A DNA stretch of 64,000 nt, from assembly GCF_014529945.1 (NCBI RefSeq), contig NZ_JACVFB010000003.1, positions 930,001 through 994,000 on the forward strand, given 5' to 3'. The notes beneath the pieces were generated by a model, which did not search any database, had not been told where the DNA came from, and saw only the letters and a program-made list of their open reading frames with translations. Positions 9,501 to 17,286 of the stretch are shown here, piece after piece (the first letter of the stretch is position 1; each line of letters begins with the position of its first letter). This DNA comes from Chitinophaga varians. GTDB taxonomy: Bacteria > Bacteroidota > Bacteroidia > Chitinophagales > Chitinophagaceae. Position numbers and translations under genes: made by a program.

Positions 9501-10031
9501 GCTGCCGGCAGTCTGAGACGTAGTTTCGTAGCCCATGAAAGCTACGCTGTAGGTACTTCCCTGCGAAATGGGCAAGGTAAAAGAGCCGTCTTCACCGGAA
9601 ACGACCGACTTGTTGCTTTCCCTGTCTGTGATCACGGCGCCGGGTAGGGCTTCGCCGGTCTGTTTATCGAGTACACGGCCTTTCAGCTGTATCACGGCGC
9701 CTGGTGGTTTATTCAGTTGTTTGATCACCACGTGGCTGCCCATCGCTTTGATCTGGAAGCTGCCGGCGGGAAACAACACTTTCAATACATTTTCCAGCGG
9801 GATACTTTTTTCTTTGAAAGAGAAGTTACCCCGTCCGTTCACGATCTCGTTGGGATACGCAAAAGAGATGGAGAGCTGTTTTTCTATGAGGCTCAGAATT
9901 TCAGGAACGGGTTTTTCCGTGACGTCCAGCGCTACCCGCTTCGACAGTACGGATGCAGCTTCCTGCGCAGCTGCATAGGCACAGGTAAATACGATCAGTA
10001 TGACCGTGCAGTAAAACTTGAGTGTTTTCAT
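6588..10031 (-). CDS. SusC/RagA TonB-linked outer membrane receptor with STN domain (locus 2)
   Basis: A 1147-residue TonB-dependent transporter. Order: signal peptide (about 1-22), STN signalling domain (about 25-100, VALDVTEKPVPEILSLIEKQL), carboxypeptidase-regulatory-like domain (LKGRVLDKQTGEALPGAVI), plug with the SusC signatures (PLYVIDGVPI, LKGGAATALYGSRASNGVILITTKKG) and a long beta barrel ending in an aromatic residue (YAKF). The STN domain means it also signals to the FecR protein encoded 208 bases upstream. It forms a pair with the following SusD. Imports an unknown oligomer. Confidence 0.97.
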   Translation of the reverse strand: MKTLKFYCTVILIVFTCAYAAAQEAASVLSKRVALDVTEKPVPEILSLIEKQLSISFAYPNEIVNGRGNFSFKEKSIPLENVLKVLFPAGSFQIKAMGSHVVIKQLNKPPGAVIQLKGRVLDKQTGEALPGAVITDRESNKSVVSGEDGSFTLPISQGSTYSVAFMGYETTSQTAGSTRATDILLPRRISEMNTVVVTALGIGRQQRSLGYAYTDLKGNEFTKARENNPIASLSGKVAGLDVSMTNSGVGASVKVTLRGVKVVGGDNQPLYVIDGVPINNSSPGQADKYGGYDLGDGTSIINPDEIETMSVLKGGAATALYGSRASNGVILITTKKGNNKGLEVEVTSNTVLEKLNNSYDFQEEYGMGRTGQLPRDAATARTYSQSSWGPRFHADSLTWLWNGQKMPYVKAANPIQKFFREGLTLSNSVALATGNDKSQLRFTYTNLHNKDIVPTSGLDRHNFALRGTSRLTDKLSIDAKVAYLSEKVNNRPALSDNPNNVGYVLSGIAPNISIDWLKEYKDPVTGNYIDWNNDQYQVNPYWALNEQPNNSKQDRLTGFALLKYQLTPYLTIQGRTGTDYSKFSFREFIELSSPFNTTGGINMKDRTLRETNSELLLTFSKQVKNFQIGANLGTNRMDYEETVLNTTGRDISTRGVKSINNFQTKLSNELINRKRINSVYGAVSLSYKNYLYLDITGRNDWSSTLAAGNNAFFYPSVSTSFVFSELMPQNELLNFGKIRLSIAQTGADAVDPYQLKLTYASNPDIPTIGGYSIGGVGVDRVPYEALKPSISKSYEAGLNLVMLKNRVNLDVTFYQSNTRNQVLYAPISSTSGYTTAVINSGNVQNKGVEIALGLKPVTTKHFSWDLNLTWACNVNKILELSPLVSGFYTLASARWANASIVAQEGEEYGIIVGRKFLRDDQGNMILDEKLLPRYDAADTRIGGGQYKWIGGLNNRFAYKNFTLSILLDVKHGGNIYSMTNLRAYATGRHKGTLDGREGWAQSEKERVAAGVEPGNWKPTGGVPVSGVQEDGVDGNGNKKYKPVSGFVSPQVYWNTITDNIPEAFIYDASFVKVRQITLDYRLPQSVLRKTMIRDVTLSLVARNPFIVSKHVPNIDPQSSYNNSNGQGFEYGSLPTRRSYGINLYAKF

Positions 10032-10120
10032 GCAATAAATTGATTTTAGTTGATATTAGCCTTGGTCCAGAACTCATAGCCCGGGACTTCCATCCTGGGT
10101 CCTGGGAACAGCACGCCCGC

Positions 10121-10139
10121 GCCTTCCCCGGGAGAAGGC
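10121..10139. other. Strong hairpin in the FecR-SusC leader (locus 2)
   Basis: GCCTTCCCC and GGGAGAAGGC fold into a compact GC-rich hairpin in the 208-base gap between fecR and susC. There is no T-tract, so it is not a canonical terminator. It could stabilise the susC mRNA end or attenuate read-through from the regulatory genes. Confidence 0.35.
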
Positions 10140-10239
10140 AACATCTGTAAATTACAGGCATAACAAGGCCACAGGCCGATGGCCCGGCATGGGTTGTTAT
10201 AACCGATAACGAAGAATCAGGATGCTGTGATGCTGGTAA

Positions 10240-11214
10240 TTATTTCATTTTTTTCAGTATATATTCAGCAGAAGACACCTGGTCTATTTTCAGGTCGAGC
10301 ATTTCCCTGATGACCGCCAGCGCTTCGTTTAACGTGATATTTTTAAATCTGACCGTGATATTCTCCTGGAGCATGGCCGTATCCGCCGTTCGCAGCCTCA
10401 CCTGATAAATGGAAGACAGTGTGTTGAGCACCGTGCCGAGCGACTGATTGCTGAAGCTCAGGTCGTTGTTGGCCCATCCGCAGCGGTATTCGAAGGCGCC
10501 TGCCAGTTTTTCCACCTGACCGGTATAGGCATCTACTTTTCCCATAGTCGCCGGCGTTAGTATCACCCCTTGCCGGCTGTTATCGGCGCTGAGGCGCACC
10601 TTGCCATCCCATACCGCCACGTCTGTGTATTCGGTGGAGGTTTTGACGTTGAAAGAGGTACCCAGTACTTCCACGGCCGCATGAAACGCGGTCACGGTAA
10701 ACCGTTGCTGTTCATTTTTCACCACTTCAAAAAAAGCCTCTCCGCTCTGCAGTGCTACCGTACGACTTTGGAAGCCTTTGCTATAGCGCAGCACCGTGCC
10801 TGGCCGCAGGAATACTCTGGAACCGTCGGGCAGATGCAGGCTGTCTTTCAGGCTGCCTTGCGCAATGTAGGTGATCATCTCTCCCTGTTGCCGGTGATGG
10901 TTCCACCACCAGGCAGTCATCAGGAAGATGGGTAACAGCACAGCAGCCACTTTCCACCATTGGCGGCGGTAGGCCGTCTTCAGCGGCGATGGGCGGGCCA
11001 CCGTAGCCTGTTGCAGGTTTTCCCATCCGTTGGCCATGTCAAAATCATTTTCCGGGAGCCTGGCAGCAGCCTGCCACAGCCGACGGTATTCTTCCAGCAT
11101 AGCAGGATGTGTTTCATCTTCCAGCAGCCAGTCCTGCAACTGTTGCTGTTTCGCTGCATTGTCTGGTTCAGACAAACAGGCTATGATAAATCCTGGTGCT
11201 TCCTCTTTTTTCAT
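10240..11214 (-). CDS. FecR-family anti-sigma factor (locus 2)
   Basis: A 324-residue anti-sigma factor. The cytoplasmic part spans about 1-85, the membrane span is at about 88-103 (WWKVAAVLLPIFLMTAWWW), then comes the periplasmic FecR domain (LPDGSRVFLRPGTVLRYSKGF, GEAFFEVVKNEQQRFTV, LGTSFNVKT) and a C-terminal DUF4974-type domain (NQSLGTVLNTLSSIYQVRL). It lies between the locus-2 sigma factor and SusC. It would relay occupancy of the SusC STN domain to the sigma factor. Confidence 0.95.
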   Translation of the reverse strand: MKKEEAPGFIIACLSEPDNAAKQQQLQDWLLEDETHPAMLEEYRRLWQAAARLPENDFDMANGWENLQQATVARPSPLKTAYRRQWWKVAAVLLPIFLMTAWWWNHHRQQGEMITYIAQGSLKDSLHLPDGSRVFLRPGTVLRYSKGFQSRTVALQSGEAFFEVVKNEQQRFTVTAFHAAVEVLGTSFNVKTSTEYTDVAVWDGKVRLSADNSRQGVILTPATMGKVDAYTGQVEKLAGAFEYRCGWANNDLSFSNQSLGTVLNTLSSIYQVRLRTADTAMLQENITVRFKNITLNEALAVIREMLDLKIDQVSSAEYILKKMK

Positions 11215-11258
11215 GGCGCTATACTATTATGACAATTGGGAAATGATAAACTTTGATG

Positions 11259-11816
11259 TCAGCGTAATTTTTTTTTCGGCAGCAGTTCCGTTCTCAAAGT
11301 GCTCAGGGCTACAGACAGTTGATAATACACGGTATTGAGGGTGATACCCAGTTTTTCCGCTATTTCAGCAGGTTCGAGGCCGTGTACCCTGCTCAGGATA
11401 AATATTTCACGGCAGCGGGGCGGCAGTGGGGCCAGGTGTTTCAGCAGTTCCTGCTGGAACAGGATATAATCTGCTATCTCATAAAAAGAGGCGGTATCGG
11501 ATTCAAAGTGCAGCAGTTCTTCGCTAACGGTACGGGAGCGGCGTTTCAGTTCATTGATGCAGCGGTTGGTGATAGCACGGAACAGGTAATGGCGTACCTC
11601 TCCCGTGATCGTAAGGCTATGGCCTTTTTCCCACAGGTGTACAAACAGGTTATGCACCATGTCTTTCGCCAGTCCTTCATCCTGCACCCAGCGGAAAGCC
11701 AGCAGATAAAGTTCTCTGCTGTAAGTGTGGTACAGTTGCTGGAAAAGGTCTTTGTCGTGGTTACGCAAGCCCGCTGTCAACTCGGCAGCGGAGATAGTCC
11801 GGTCGTGTTGCGTCAT
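11259..11816 (-). CDS. ECF RNA polymerase sigma factor (locus 2)
   Basis: A 185-residue FecI-like sigma factor: region 2 (LYLLAFRWVQDEGLAKDMVHNLFVHLWEK) and region 4 (LPPRCREIFILSRVHGLEPAEIAEKLGITLNTVYYQL). Start ATG at 11816. It heads a complete four-gene locus, sigma, FecR, SusC and SusD, on the minus strand. The protein differs clearly in sequence from the other three sigma factors here, so the four loci are not a recent tandem duplication. Confidence 0.95.
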   Translation of the reverse strand: MTQHDRTISAAELTAGLRNHDKDLFQQLYHTYSRELYLLAFRWVQDEGLAKDMVHNLFVHLWEKGHSLTITGEVRHYLFRAITNRCINELKRRSRTVSEELLHFESDTASFYEIADYILFQQELLKHLAPLPPRCREIFILSRVHGLEPAEIAEKLGITLNTVYYQLSVALSTLRTELLPKKKLR

Positions 11817-11904
11817 TTTTAAAAAAGCATAGGGTTATGACATGCTACGTATCAGTTGGCTACAAAGTACAAAGTATTTTTAATTGCGGGGAGTGGATTA
11901 TCTT

Positions 11905-12837
11905 TTATTTCCGGCAGATGAGCTGATAAGCGCCGGGAGTGATGCCTTCCGTGTTTTTGAAGAGGCGCACGAAATAGTTGGTATCATTGAAGCCGCACTG
12001 CATGCTTACCTGGCTCACCGAGTGGCTATTGTTGGCCAGCAGTTGTTTGGCCAGTTTGATCCGTTCTTTGTTAATGTATTCAAGTGGGGTGATACCAAAC
12101 TGTTCTTTAAACCATTTGAAGAAGATGTTGCGGCTCAGGTAGGCTTTTTTACAAAGGGTGTCTACTGCTATTTTCTCCGTCAGATGTTCCTGTATATAAT
12201 GTAATACAAAGTGTAGGCGGCTGTTGTTGCTACTGACAGCATATTCATTTGAAACCCTTTGCAAATGCTGGCTTTGAAGAATCCGGATCAACAGTTCCTT
12301 CATGCTCAGGTCTGCATAGATGTCTTTGCCCAAATCGGAGCCGTGGCAGATGCGTACCAGTTTATTGATGGTATCAGCCACATCAGCATCGTTATCAAAA
12401 TGATATTTACTGAAATGCAGGCGCCACTCGCTTTTCTCGGCATGATCGCTGTTATAGTGTTCATTCAGATACTGGAGGGTATTACGGATATAGGCGTCGT
12501 CGACGGTAAGGGCTATACACTGCGTTGGGTTGTCTGGTGTGGCTTCCGGGAAATCGATGGTCATCGTTTCGTGGGCCGGTACAATCACCGATTCGCCGGG
12601 AACGTATTCAAACGCCGGCTGTTCCGACAGGTGCATGATCTTTTTGCCTTGCACCATACTGGTGATAACGAAGTCCCCGAAGGATAAGGGTACCTGGTAC
12701 GCCTGTTGATAACTCTCAAAAATATTCAGCTCGCAATTCTTCAGGTTATAGATACGCCGGTTCTCTACCTGCTGTTGCAGGAATTTCGGGTGAGTAAAAT
12801 CGATATGGTTTAAATACTTTTTCACCGGTATGACCAT
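11905..12837 (-). CDS. AraC-family regulator of the aldehyde dehydrogenase locus
   Basis: A 310-residue regulator. The N-terminal ~190 residues match the AraC_N (type I) ligand domain (FGDFVITSMVQGKKIMHLS, YVPGESVIVPAHETMTIDFP). The C-terminal ~100 residues are two AraC helix-turn-helix motifs (IAVDTLCKKAYLSRNIFFKWFK, VSQVSMQCGFNDTNYFVRLFK, GITPGAY). It is divergent from the aldehyde dehydrogenase gene, so it very probably activates that gene in response to an aldehyde or alcohol. Confidence 0.93.
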   Translation of the reverse strand: MVIPVKKYLNHIDFTHPKFLQQQVENRRIYNLKNCELNIFESYQQAYQVPLSFGDFVITSMVQGKKIMHLSEQPAFEYVPGESVIVPAHETMTIDFPEATPDNPTQCIALTVDDAYIRNTLQYLNEHYNSDHAEKSEWRLHFSKYHFDNDADVADTINKLVRICHGSDLGKDIYADLSMKELLIRILQSQHLQRVSNEYAVSSNNSRLHFVLHYIQEHLTEKIAVDTLCKKAYLSRNIFFKWFKEQFGITPLEYINKERIKLAKQLLANNSHSVSQVSMQCGFNDTNYFVRLFKNTEGITPGAYQLICRK

Positions 12838-12881
12838 CTACCTACAATTTACTGAAATTTTTTGTCGACCGTAAAAGACAG

Positions 12882-12908
12882 GTACGATTGTGCTATAGAT
12901 AAGTACGA
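12882..12908 (+). promoter_or_regulatory. Candidate AraC operator half-sites
   Basis: GTACGA occurs at 12882-12887 and again at 12903-12908, a direct repeat with a 21-base period in the divergent intergenic region. A two-turn direct repeat is the usual layout for an AraC dimer. The sites lie 66-92 bases before the dehydrogenase ATG, a suitable place for activation. Confidence 0.4.
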
Positions 12909-12973
12909 AAGTTTCTGGTCCCCCCCGGAAGGTTTAGCATATTAGCTTATTGTTTCACGTAAATCGTTCCGTT

Positions 12974-14506
12974 ATGAAAAATACCACCACCGCCGCACCG
13001 GCGTCCAACGTGGCACAGCGACCCGAGTTTAAAGCCAGATATGATCATTATATAAACGGTCAGTGGGTGAAGCCTGACAGCGGGGAATATTTTGACAATA
13101 TATCACCCATTGATGGTAAAGCGTTTACGCAAGCCGCCCGTGGCAACGCCAAAGACATAGAAAAAGCCATAGACGCCGCCCATCAGGCTTTTACCAGCTG
13201 GAGCAAGACAGCCCCTACTTACCGCAGCAATCTGATGATACGGATAGCGCAAGTAATTGAAGACAACCTGGAATACCTGGCCACCATAGAAACGATCGAT
13301 AATGGTAAAGCCATCCGGGAAACGCGTGCCGCCGACCTGCCGCTGGTAGTAGACCATTTCCGCTACTTTGCCGGCGTTATCCGCAGCGAAGAAGGCAGCG
13401 TCAGCGAGCATGATGAAACCACCGTCTGCATCAATATCCACGAGCCTATCGGCGTGGTAGGCCAGATCATCCCCTGGAATTTCCCCCTGCTGATGGCCGC
13501 CTGGAAAATAGCGCCGGCCCTGGCTGCCGGCTGCTGCGTAGTGGTAAAACCCGCCGAGCAGACACCCACCAGCATCATGTGCCTGATGGAACTGATCGGC
13601 GATCTGCTGCCTCCCGGCGTACTCAATATCGTTACCGGCTTCGGTCCTGAAGCAGGGAAACCGCTGGCATCATCGCCCCGGGTGCAGAAAGTAGCCTTCA
13701 CCGGTGAAACTACTACCGGCCGCCTGATCATGCAGTACGCCTCAGAAAACCTGATACCGGTCACCATGGAGCTGGGCGGCAAAAGCCCGAATATCTTCTT
13801 CGAATCCGTCGCCGATGCCGACGATGAATTCTTTGATAAAGCCGTGGAAGGCGCTGTGATGTTCGCCCTTAACCAGGGAGAAGTATGCACCTGTCCCAGC
13901 CGCATCCTCGTGCATGAAAATATCTACGACAAGTTCATGGACAAAGTCATCAGTCGCACCAAAGCCATCAAAATGGGCAACCCGCTGGACGCTACCGTCA
14001 TGATGGGCGCACAGGCATCCGAAGACCAGTACAATAAAATCCTCAGCTACCTCGAAATCGGTAAACAGGAAGGCGCACAGGTGCTCTGTGGCGGCGAAGC
14101 GTTTCATCAGAACAGTGGCCTGGAACATGGCTACTACATTCAGCCTACACTTTTCAAAGGCAATAACAACATGCGTATTTTCCAGGAAGAGATCTTCGGG
14201 CCCGTTAGCTGCGTGACTACTTTCCGTACTACCGAAGAAGCTATCGCCATTGCCAACGATACGCTGTATGGCCTCGGCGCCGGCGTATGGACCCGCGATG
14301 CGCATGAACTGTACCAGGTGCCCAGAGCCATTCAGGCAGGCCGTGTGTGGGTCAACTGCTATCACGCCTACCCTGCACATGCACCTTTCGGTGGCTATAA
14401 AAAATCAGGCTTCGGCAGGGAAAATCATAAGATGATGCTGTCCCATTACCGGCAGACGAAAAATATGCTGATCTCCTACAGCAAAAACAAACTAGGGTTC
14501 TTTTGA
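12974..14506 (+). CDS. NAD-dependent aldehyde dehydrogenase, ExaC/AldB type
   Basis: A 510-residue cytosolic dehydrogenase that oxidises aldehydes (acetaldehyde in characterised ExaC/AldB) to acids. Motifs: IIPWNFPLLMAAWK, KPAEQTP, catalytic Glu in VTMELGGKSPN, catalytic Cys in NQGEVCTCPSR, EEIFGPV, and the group-typical end SYSKNKLGFF. The ATG at 12974 is used because the in-frame extension upstream has no family similarity. It is divergent from an AraC regulator and followed after 36 bases by a DUF779 gene, an arrangement recurrent for this subgroup. Confidence 0.95.
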   Translation: MKNTTTAAPASNVAQRPEFKARYDHYINGQWVKPDSGEYFDNISPIDGKAFTQAARGNAKDIEKAIDAAHQAFTSWSKTAPTYRSNLMIRIAQVIEDNLEYLATIETIDNGKAIRETRAADLPLVVDHFRYFAGVIRSEEGSVSEHDETTVCINIHEPIGVVGQIIPWNFPLLMAAWKIAPALAAGCCVVVKPAEQTPTSIMCLMELIGDLLPPGVLNIVTGFGPEAGKPLASSPRVQKVAFTGETTTGRLIMQYASENLIPVTMELGGKSPNIFFESVADADDEFFDKAVEGAVMFALNQGEVCTCPSRILVHENIYDKFMDKVISRTKAIKMGNPLDATVMMGAQASEDQYNKILSYLEIGKQEGAQVLCGGEAFHQNSGLEHGYYIQPTLFKGNNNMRIFQEEIFGPVSCVTTFRTTEEAIAIANDTLYGLGAGVWTRDAHELYQVPRAIQAGRVWVNCYHAYPAHAPFGGYKKSGFGRENHKMMLSHYRQTKNMLISYSKNKLGFF

Positions 14507-14542
14507 TAGTGACATGACATCCACCTGTAATCAACAACGAAT

Positions 14543-14908
14543 ATGAGTGTAGCCCGTGTTATTGCTACCGAAAAGGCTGTCGCCCTGATTCATACGTTGC
14601 AACACAGCCACGGTCCGCTGATGTTTCATCAAAGCGGCGGCTGTTGCGACGGAAGCCAGCCTATGTGTTTCAAGGCAGGTGAATTTATTACCGGCAGCAG
14701 TGACGTATGCCTTGGAGAAGTGGAAGGCTGCCGGTTTTATATGCATCGTGACCAGTTTGAATACTGGAAACATACCCGGTTGATTGTAGATGTCACGCCC
14801 GGAAGAGGTAGCAGCTTCTCGCTGGAAATCCCGCTGGGTGTGCGATTTTATATCAGGTCGGAAATTTTTACACCCGCTGAGCTAAATGACCTTGAGCCCG
14901 TAATATAG
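14543..14908 (+). CDS. DUF779-family protein, aldehyde dehydrogenase partner
   Basis: A 121-residue DUF779 protein. The central motif HQSGGCCDGSQPMCF has three cysteines and a histidine and would suit metal binding. Other conserved pieces are VCLGEVEGCRFYM and VTPGRGSSFSLE. Genes of this family are repeatedly found just downstream of ExaC/AldB-type aldehyde dehydrogenases. The function is not established as far as I know; an accessory or maturation role is an inference from linkage. Operon with the dehydrogenase, closed by the terminator at 14919. Confidence 0.88.
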   Translation: MSVARVIATEKAVALIHTLQHSHGPLMFHQSGGCCDGSQPMCFKAGEFITGSSDVCLGEVEGCRFYMHRDQFEYWKHTRLIVDVTPGRGSSFSLEIPLGVRFYIRSEIFTPAELNDLEPVI

Positions 14909-14918
14909 TATATCGCAG

Positions 14919-14950
14919 GCAGGCCGTCTAACGGCCTGCTTTTTATTTTT
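14919..14950 (+). terminator. Rho-independent terminator of the aldehyde dehydrogenase operon
   Basis: GCAGGCCG, loop TCTAA, CGGCCTGC, then a T-rich tract. It begins 10 bases after the DUF779 stop, and its T-tract overlaps the stop codon end of the convergent ATP-grasp gene. Confidence 0.9.
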
Positions 14951-15743
14951 TGCCAGCGAAATAATCTGTCACCGCCGTAACAATCGCAGCAATATCTGCC
15001 GCGTAAAAACCTGCTGAATTCATACAACCACATTCCACAATAAAATATTCATCACCGCAACGGCAGATATCCATCACAAACACATCATGCGGCGTGTACT
15101 CACGGCAACGCGCCTCCGCAAAACGGACGACCTCCTCCGGGCAACCCCGCTCCTTCGTCAGTTGAAAATACTCCCTGTATTTGGAGGCAGCCACCACCTT
15201 TTGATGAACAATCCAAAGCCGCCATTCATAACGGATATTATATGGCTCAGACACCACAATCCTGCTATCCGGAGAGATCGTCGTTTCTTTCAGTTGCCCA
15301 TACCAGGTACCGATATCTCCGAAAGATTTTACTTCCCCGGCAAAAGATTTATGGTCATCATCGGGACGGATAAAATACAACTTATCCGCCGGCAGGTCCA
15401 TCTGCACCAGTGCTTCGAAGGTGGTCAGTATGGCGCCGTAATTCAGCATATGCCGGCCCCAATGTTCGAAGTAATTCTCAATGGAAAAAGCGACATTGTC
15501 CATGAAAAGGCCGTCGCTCACCGAAGGCTCCGCCAGCGCCATTTGGCTGAAAGTCACCGATCCATAAAAAATACTGCGGTAACTGCGGTCGAATGCCGGC
15601 AACGTTTCCGTGAACGGAATGACCATTACTTCCTGATAACGCACACCGATATTATCACAGGCTGCTTTTAATTGTTCAAGGTCTGAGCTATTTGTCAGGT
15701 TCTGCTGGATGATCCATTGGATGTTGTGATAGCGGTGGGGCAT
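14943..15743 (-). CDS. ATP-grasp domain protein (DUF4343-like)
   Basis: A 266-residue protein with the features of a compact ATP-grasp enzyme: LYFIRPDDDHKSFAGEV in the N-lobe/linker, RLWIVHQKVVAASKYREY, and the C-terminal metal-binding stretch DVFVMDICRCGDEYFIVECGCMNSAGFY, with acidic and Asn residues that would hold Mg-ATP. Such enzymes ligate a carboxylate to an amine or thiol. There is no biosynthetic neighbour, so the substrate is unknown. It overlaps the convergent operon's terminator. Confidence 0.8.
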   Translation of the reverse strand: MPHRYHNIQWIIQQNLTNSSDLEQLKAACDNIGVRYQEVMVIPFTETLPAFDRSYRSIFYGSVTFSQMALAEPSVSDGLFMDNVAFSIENYFEHWGRHMLNYGAILTTFEALVQMDLPADKLYFIRPDDDHKSFAGEVKSFGDIGTWYGQLKETTISPDSRIVVSEPYNIRYEWRLWIVHQKVVAASKYREYFQLTKERGCPEEVVRFAEARCREYTPHDVFVMDICRCGDEYFIVECGCMNSAGFYAADIAAIVTAVTDYFAGKK

Positions 15744-15994
15744 AGGTTTGCGGATTTGATCGTATTAAATGTAAGGTATTTTATCACAAGATATTTCGGT
15801 TATCATCTCCCTAAAAGTTCTTTTATCCTCACCACCGATCAACCGGCTTTGGCTCACAAAGATTTTTTCTTTCTTAAAAAACTTCCAATAATTTTTCCTC
15901 CTCCCATAGGGGTAAATATTCCGTTCCCCGTCATATTTCAGCATGCTTATATTTTAAGGGAATTCCCAGCTCACTATTGAAAAATCTATTTATC

Positions 15995-17104
15995 ATGAGA
16001 AAGATCATTCCCATTCTCTTAGCTATATTATTTTGCTCCTGTCATAACAATGATGATCAGCCCACTCCTGATACACCAGACCAGGAAACGGGCACATTCG
16101 AAGAAGCCAACATAGACAAGCAAAAAATTCTTGCGTTGGAAAACGACATCAATAACGGAAAATACAACATCCACAGCCTGCTCATCCTGCGAAAAAACAA
16201 ACTCATCTACGAACAATACTTCGCAGGAGAAGATGCGGTGTTTCCCACGCCGGTAGGGAAAGTGCCGCATACACAGGACAGCCTCCACGACTGCCGGAGC
16301 GTGACGAAAAGCATCGTGTCTGCTTGCGTGGGCATCGCGCTGGCACAAGGAAAAATCAAAAGCGTGGATGATAAAATCTTCGATTATTTTCCTGCCTACC
16401 GCCAGTACGCTACCGGCGATAAGGCGGACATTACCATCCGGCATCTGCTGACAATGAGCTCCGGCCTCGACTGGAACGAACGCGTGTCTTACGACGATCC
16501 GGCCAATGCGGAACGGCAGATGCTGGAAGCCCAGGATCCTACCGGCTTCGTATTGCAATGCAAAAGCGCGGCCAGGCCCGGCACCGTTTTCAACTACAGC
16601 GGCGGTAACACCCACCTGCTCGGACAAATCGTTGAACGTACTACGGGCATGAGTATACGCGATTTCGCTAACCGCTACCTTTTCCAGCCGCTGGGCATTA
16701 CAAAGTTCCTTTGGAGCGCACGCGCCGATGGCATATACTGGATGCCGTCAGGGCTGCGTATGCGCCCGCTGGACATGGCGCGCGTAGGCCGCCTGTACAT
16801 GCAGCAGGGACAATGGAAAGGACAACAACTCCTCCCCGCCTCCTGGATTACACAATCCACCAAATGGATCGTTGATTCTGATGAGCAAAACGTCGGCTAC
16901 GGCTTCCAGTTCTGGTGCTCTAAACCACAGGTAGCCGGTCAACAGGTAGACATGGCTCAGGCGGAAGGCAACGGCGGTCAGACTATCGCCATGATACCTT
17001 CGCTGGACCTGGAAATAGTAATGACAGCCGGTTATTACAATGACGTAACAGATCAGGCAAATCAGGTGCTGGTGAGAGATGTGTTGGGTGCAGTGAAGAA
17101 ATAA
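15995..17104 (+). CDS. Serine hydrolase of the class C beta-lactamase/NylB-like fold, lipoprotein
   Basis: A 369-residue exported lipoprotein (MRKIIPILLAILFCSC gives the lipobox). The catalytic Ser-x-x-Lys is SVTK in CRSVTKSIVSACVG, and the conserved Tyr is in NYSGGNTHLLGQIVE. LLTMSSGLDWNE is typical of the family. The late GNGGQTI takes the place of the KTG element. The sequence resembles 6-aminohexanoate-dimer-hydrolase-like esterases more than true AmpC, so peptidase or esterase action in the periplasm is more likely than beta-lactam hydrolysis. The ATG at 15995 is preferred to an upstream TTG. Confidence 0.9.
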   Translation: MRKIIPILLAILFCSCHNNDDQPTPDTPDQETGTFEEANIDKQKILALENDINNGKYNIHSLLILRKNKLIYEQYFAGEDAVFPTPVGKVPHTQDSLHDCRSVTKSIVSACVGIALAQGKIKSVDDKIFDYFPAYRQYATGDKADITIRHLLTMSSGLDWNERVSYDDPANAERQMLEAQDPTGFVLQCKSAARPGTVFNYSGGNTHLLGQIVERTTGMSIRDFANRYLFQPLGITKFLWSARADGIYWMPSGLRMRPLDMARVGRLYMQQGQWKGQQLLPASWITQSTKWIVDSDEQNVGYGFQFWCSKPQVAGQQVDMAQAEGNGGQTIAMIPSLDLEIVMTAGYYNDVTDQANQVLVRDVLGAVKK

Positions 17105-17117
17105 GAAAGTGATATAA

Positions 17118-17150
17118 ACACAAAAACCGCTCTGATAGCGGTTTTTGTGT
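17118..17150. terminator. Bidirectional rho-independent terminator
   Basis: ACACAAAAACCGC, loop TCTGATA, GCGGTTTTTGTGT. It serves both the serine hydrolase gene (plus) and tRNA-Gln (minus). Confidence 0.9.
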
Positions 17151-17153
17151 TTG

Positions 17154-17224
17154 TTGCCCGACCTGGATTCGAACCAAGACAAAGCGAGTCAGAGTCGCTT
17201 GTACTACCGTTATACTATCGGGCA
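17154..17224 (-). tRNA. tRNA-Gln (anticodon CUG)
   Basis: A 71-nt cloverleaf on the minus strand. The acceptor stem is TGCCCGA with TCGGGCA plus discriminator A, and the T-arm contains GGTTCGAATCC. The anticodon stem is AGCGA/TCGCT with loop CTCTGAC, so the anticodon is CTG, decoding CAG. CCA is not encoded. Confidence 0.95.
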
Positions 17225-17286
17225 TTGTCAATTCAGGAACGCGAAGGTATAACATTTCCCCCAATCGCCAAATTTTTTTTCAGATT

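Noticed and set aside
15995..17104. Class C beta-lactamase (AmpC)
   Set aside because: The fold and SxxK are shared, but the lipoprotein anchor, the YSGGN element and the missing clear KTG fit NylB/esterase-like hydrolases better.
17154..17224. tRNA gene as an attachment site for an integrated element
   Set aside because: No integrase gene, no repeated tRNA 3' fragment nearby, and housekeeping-like genes on both sides.
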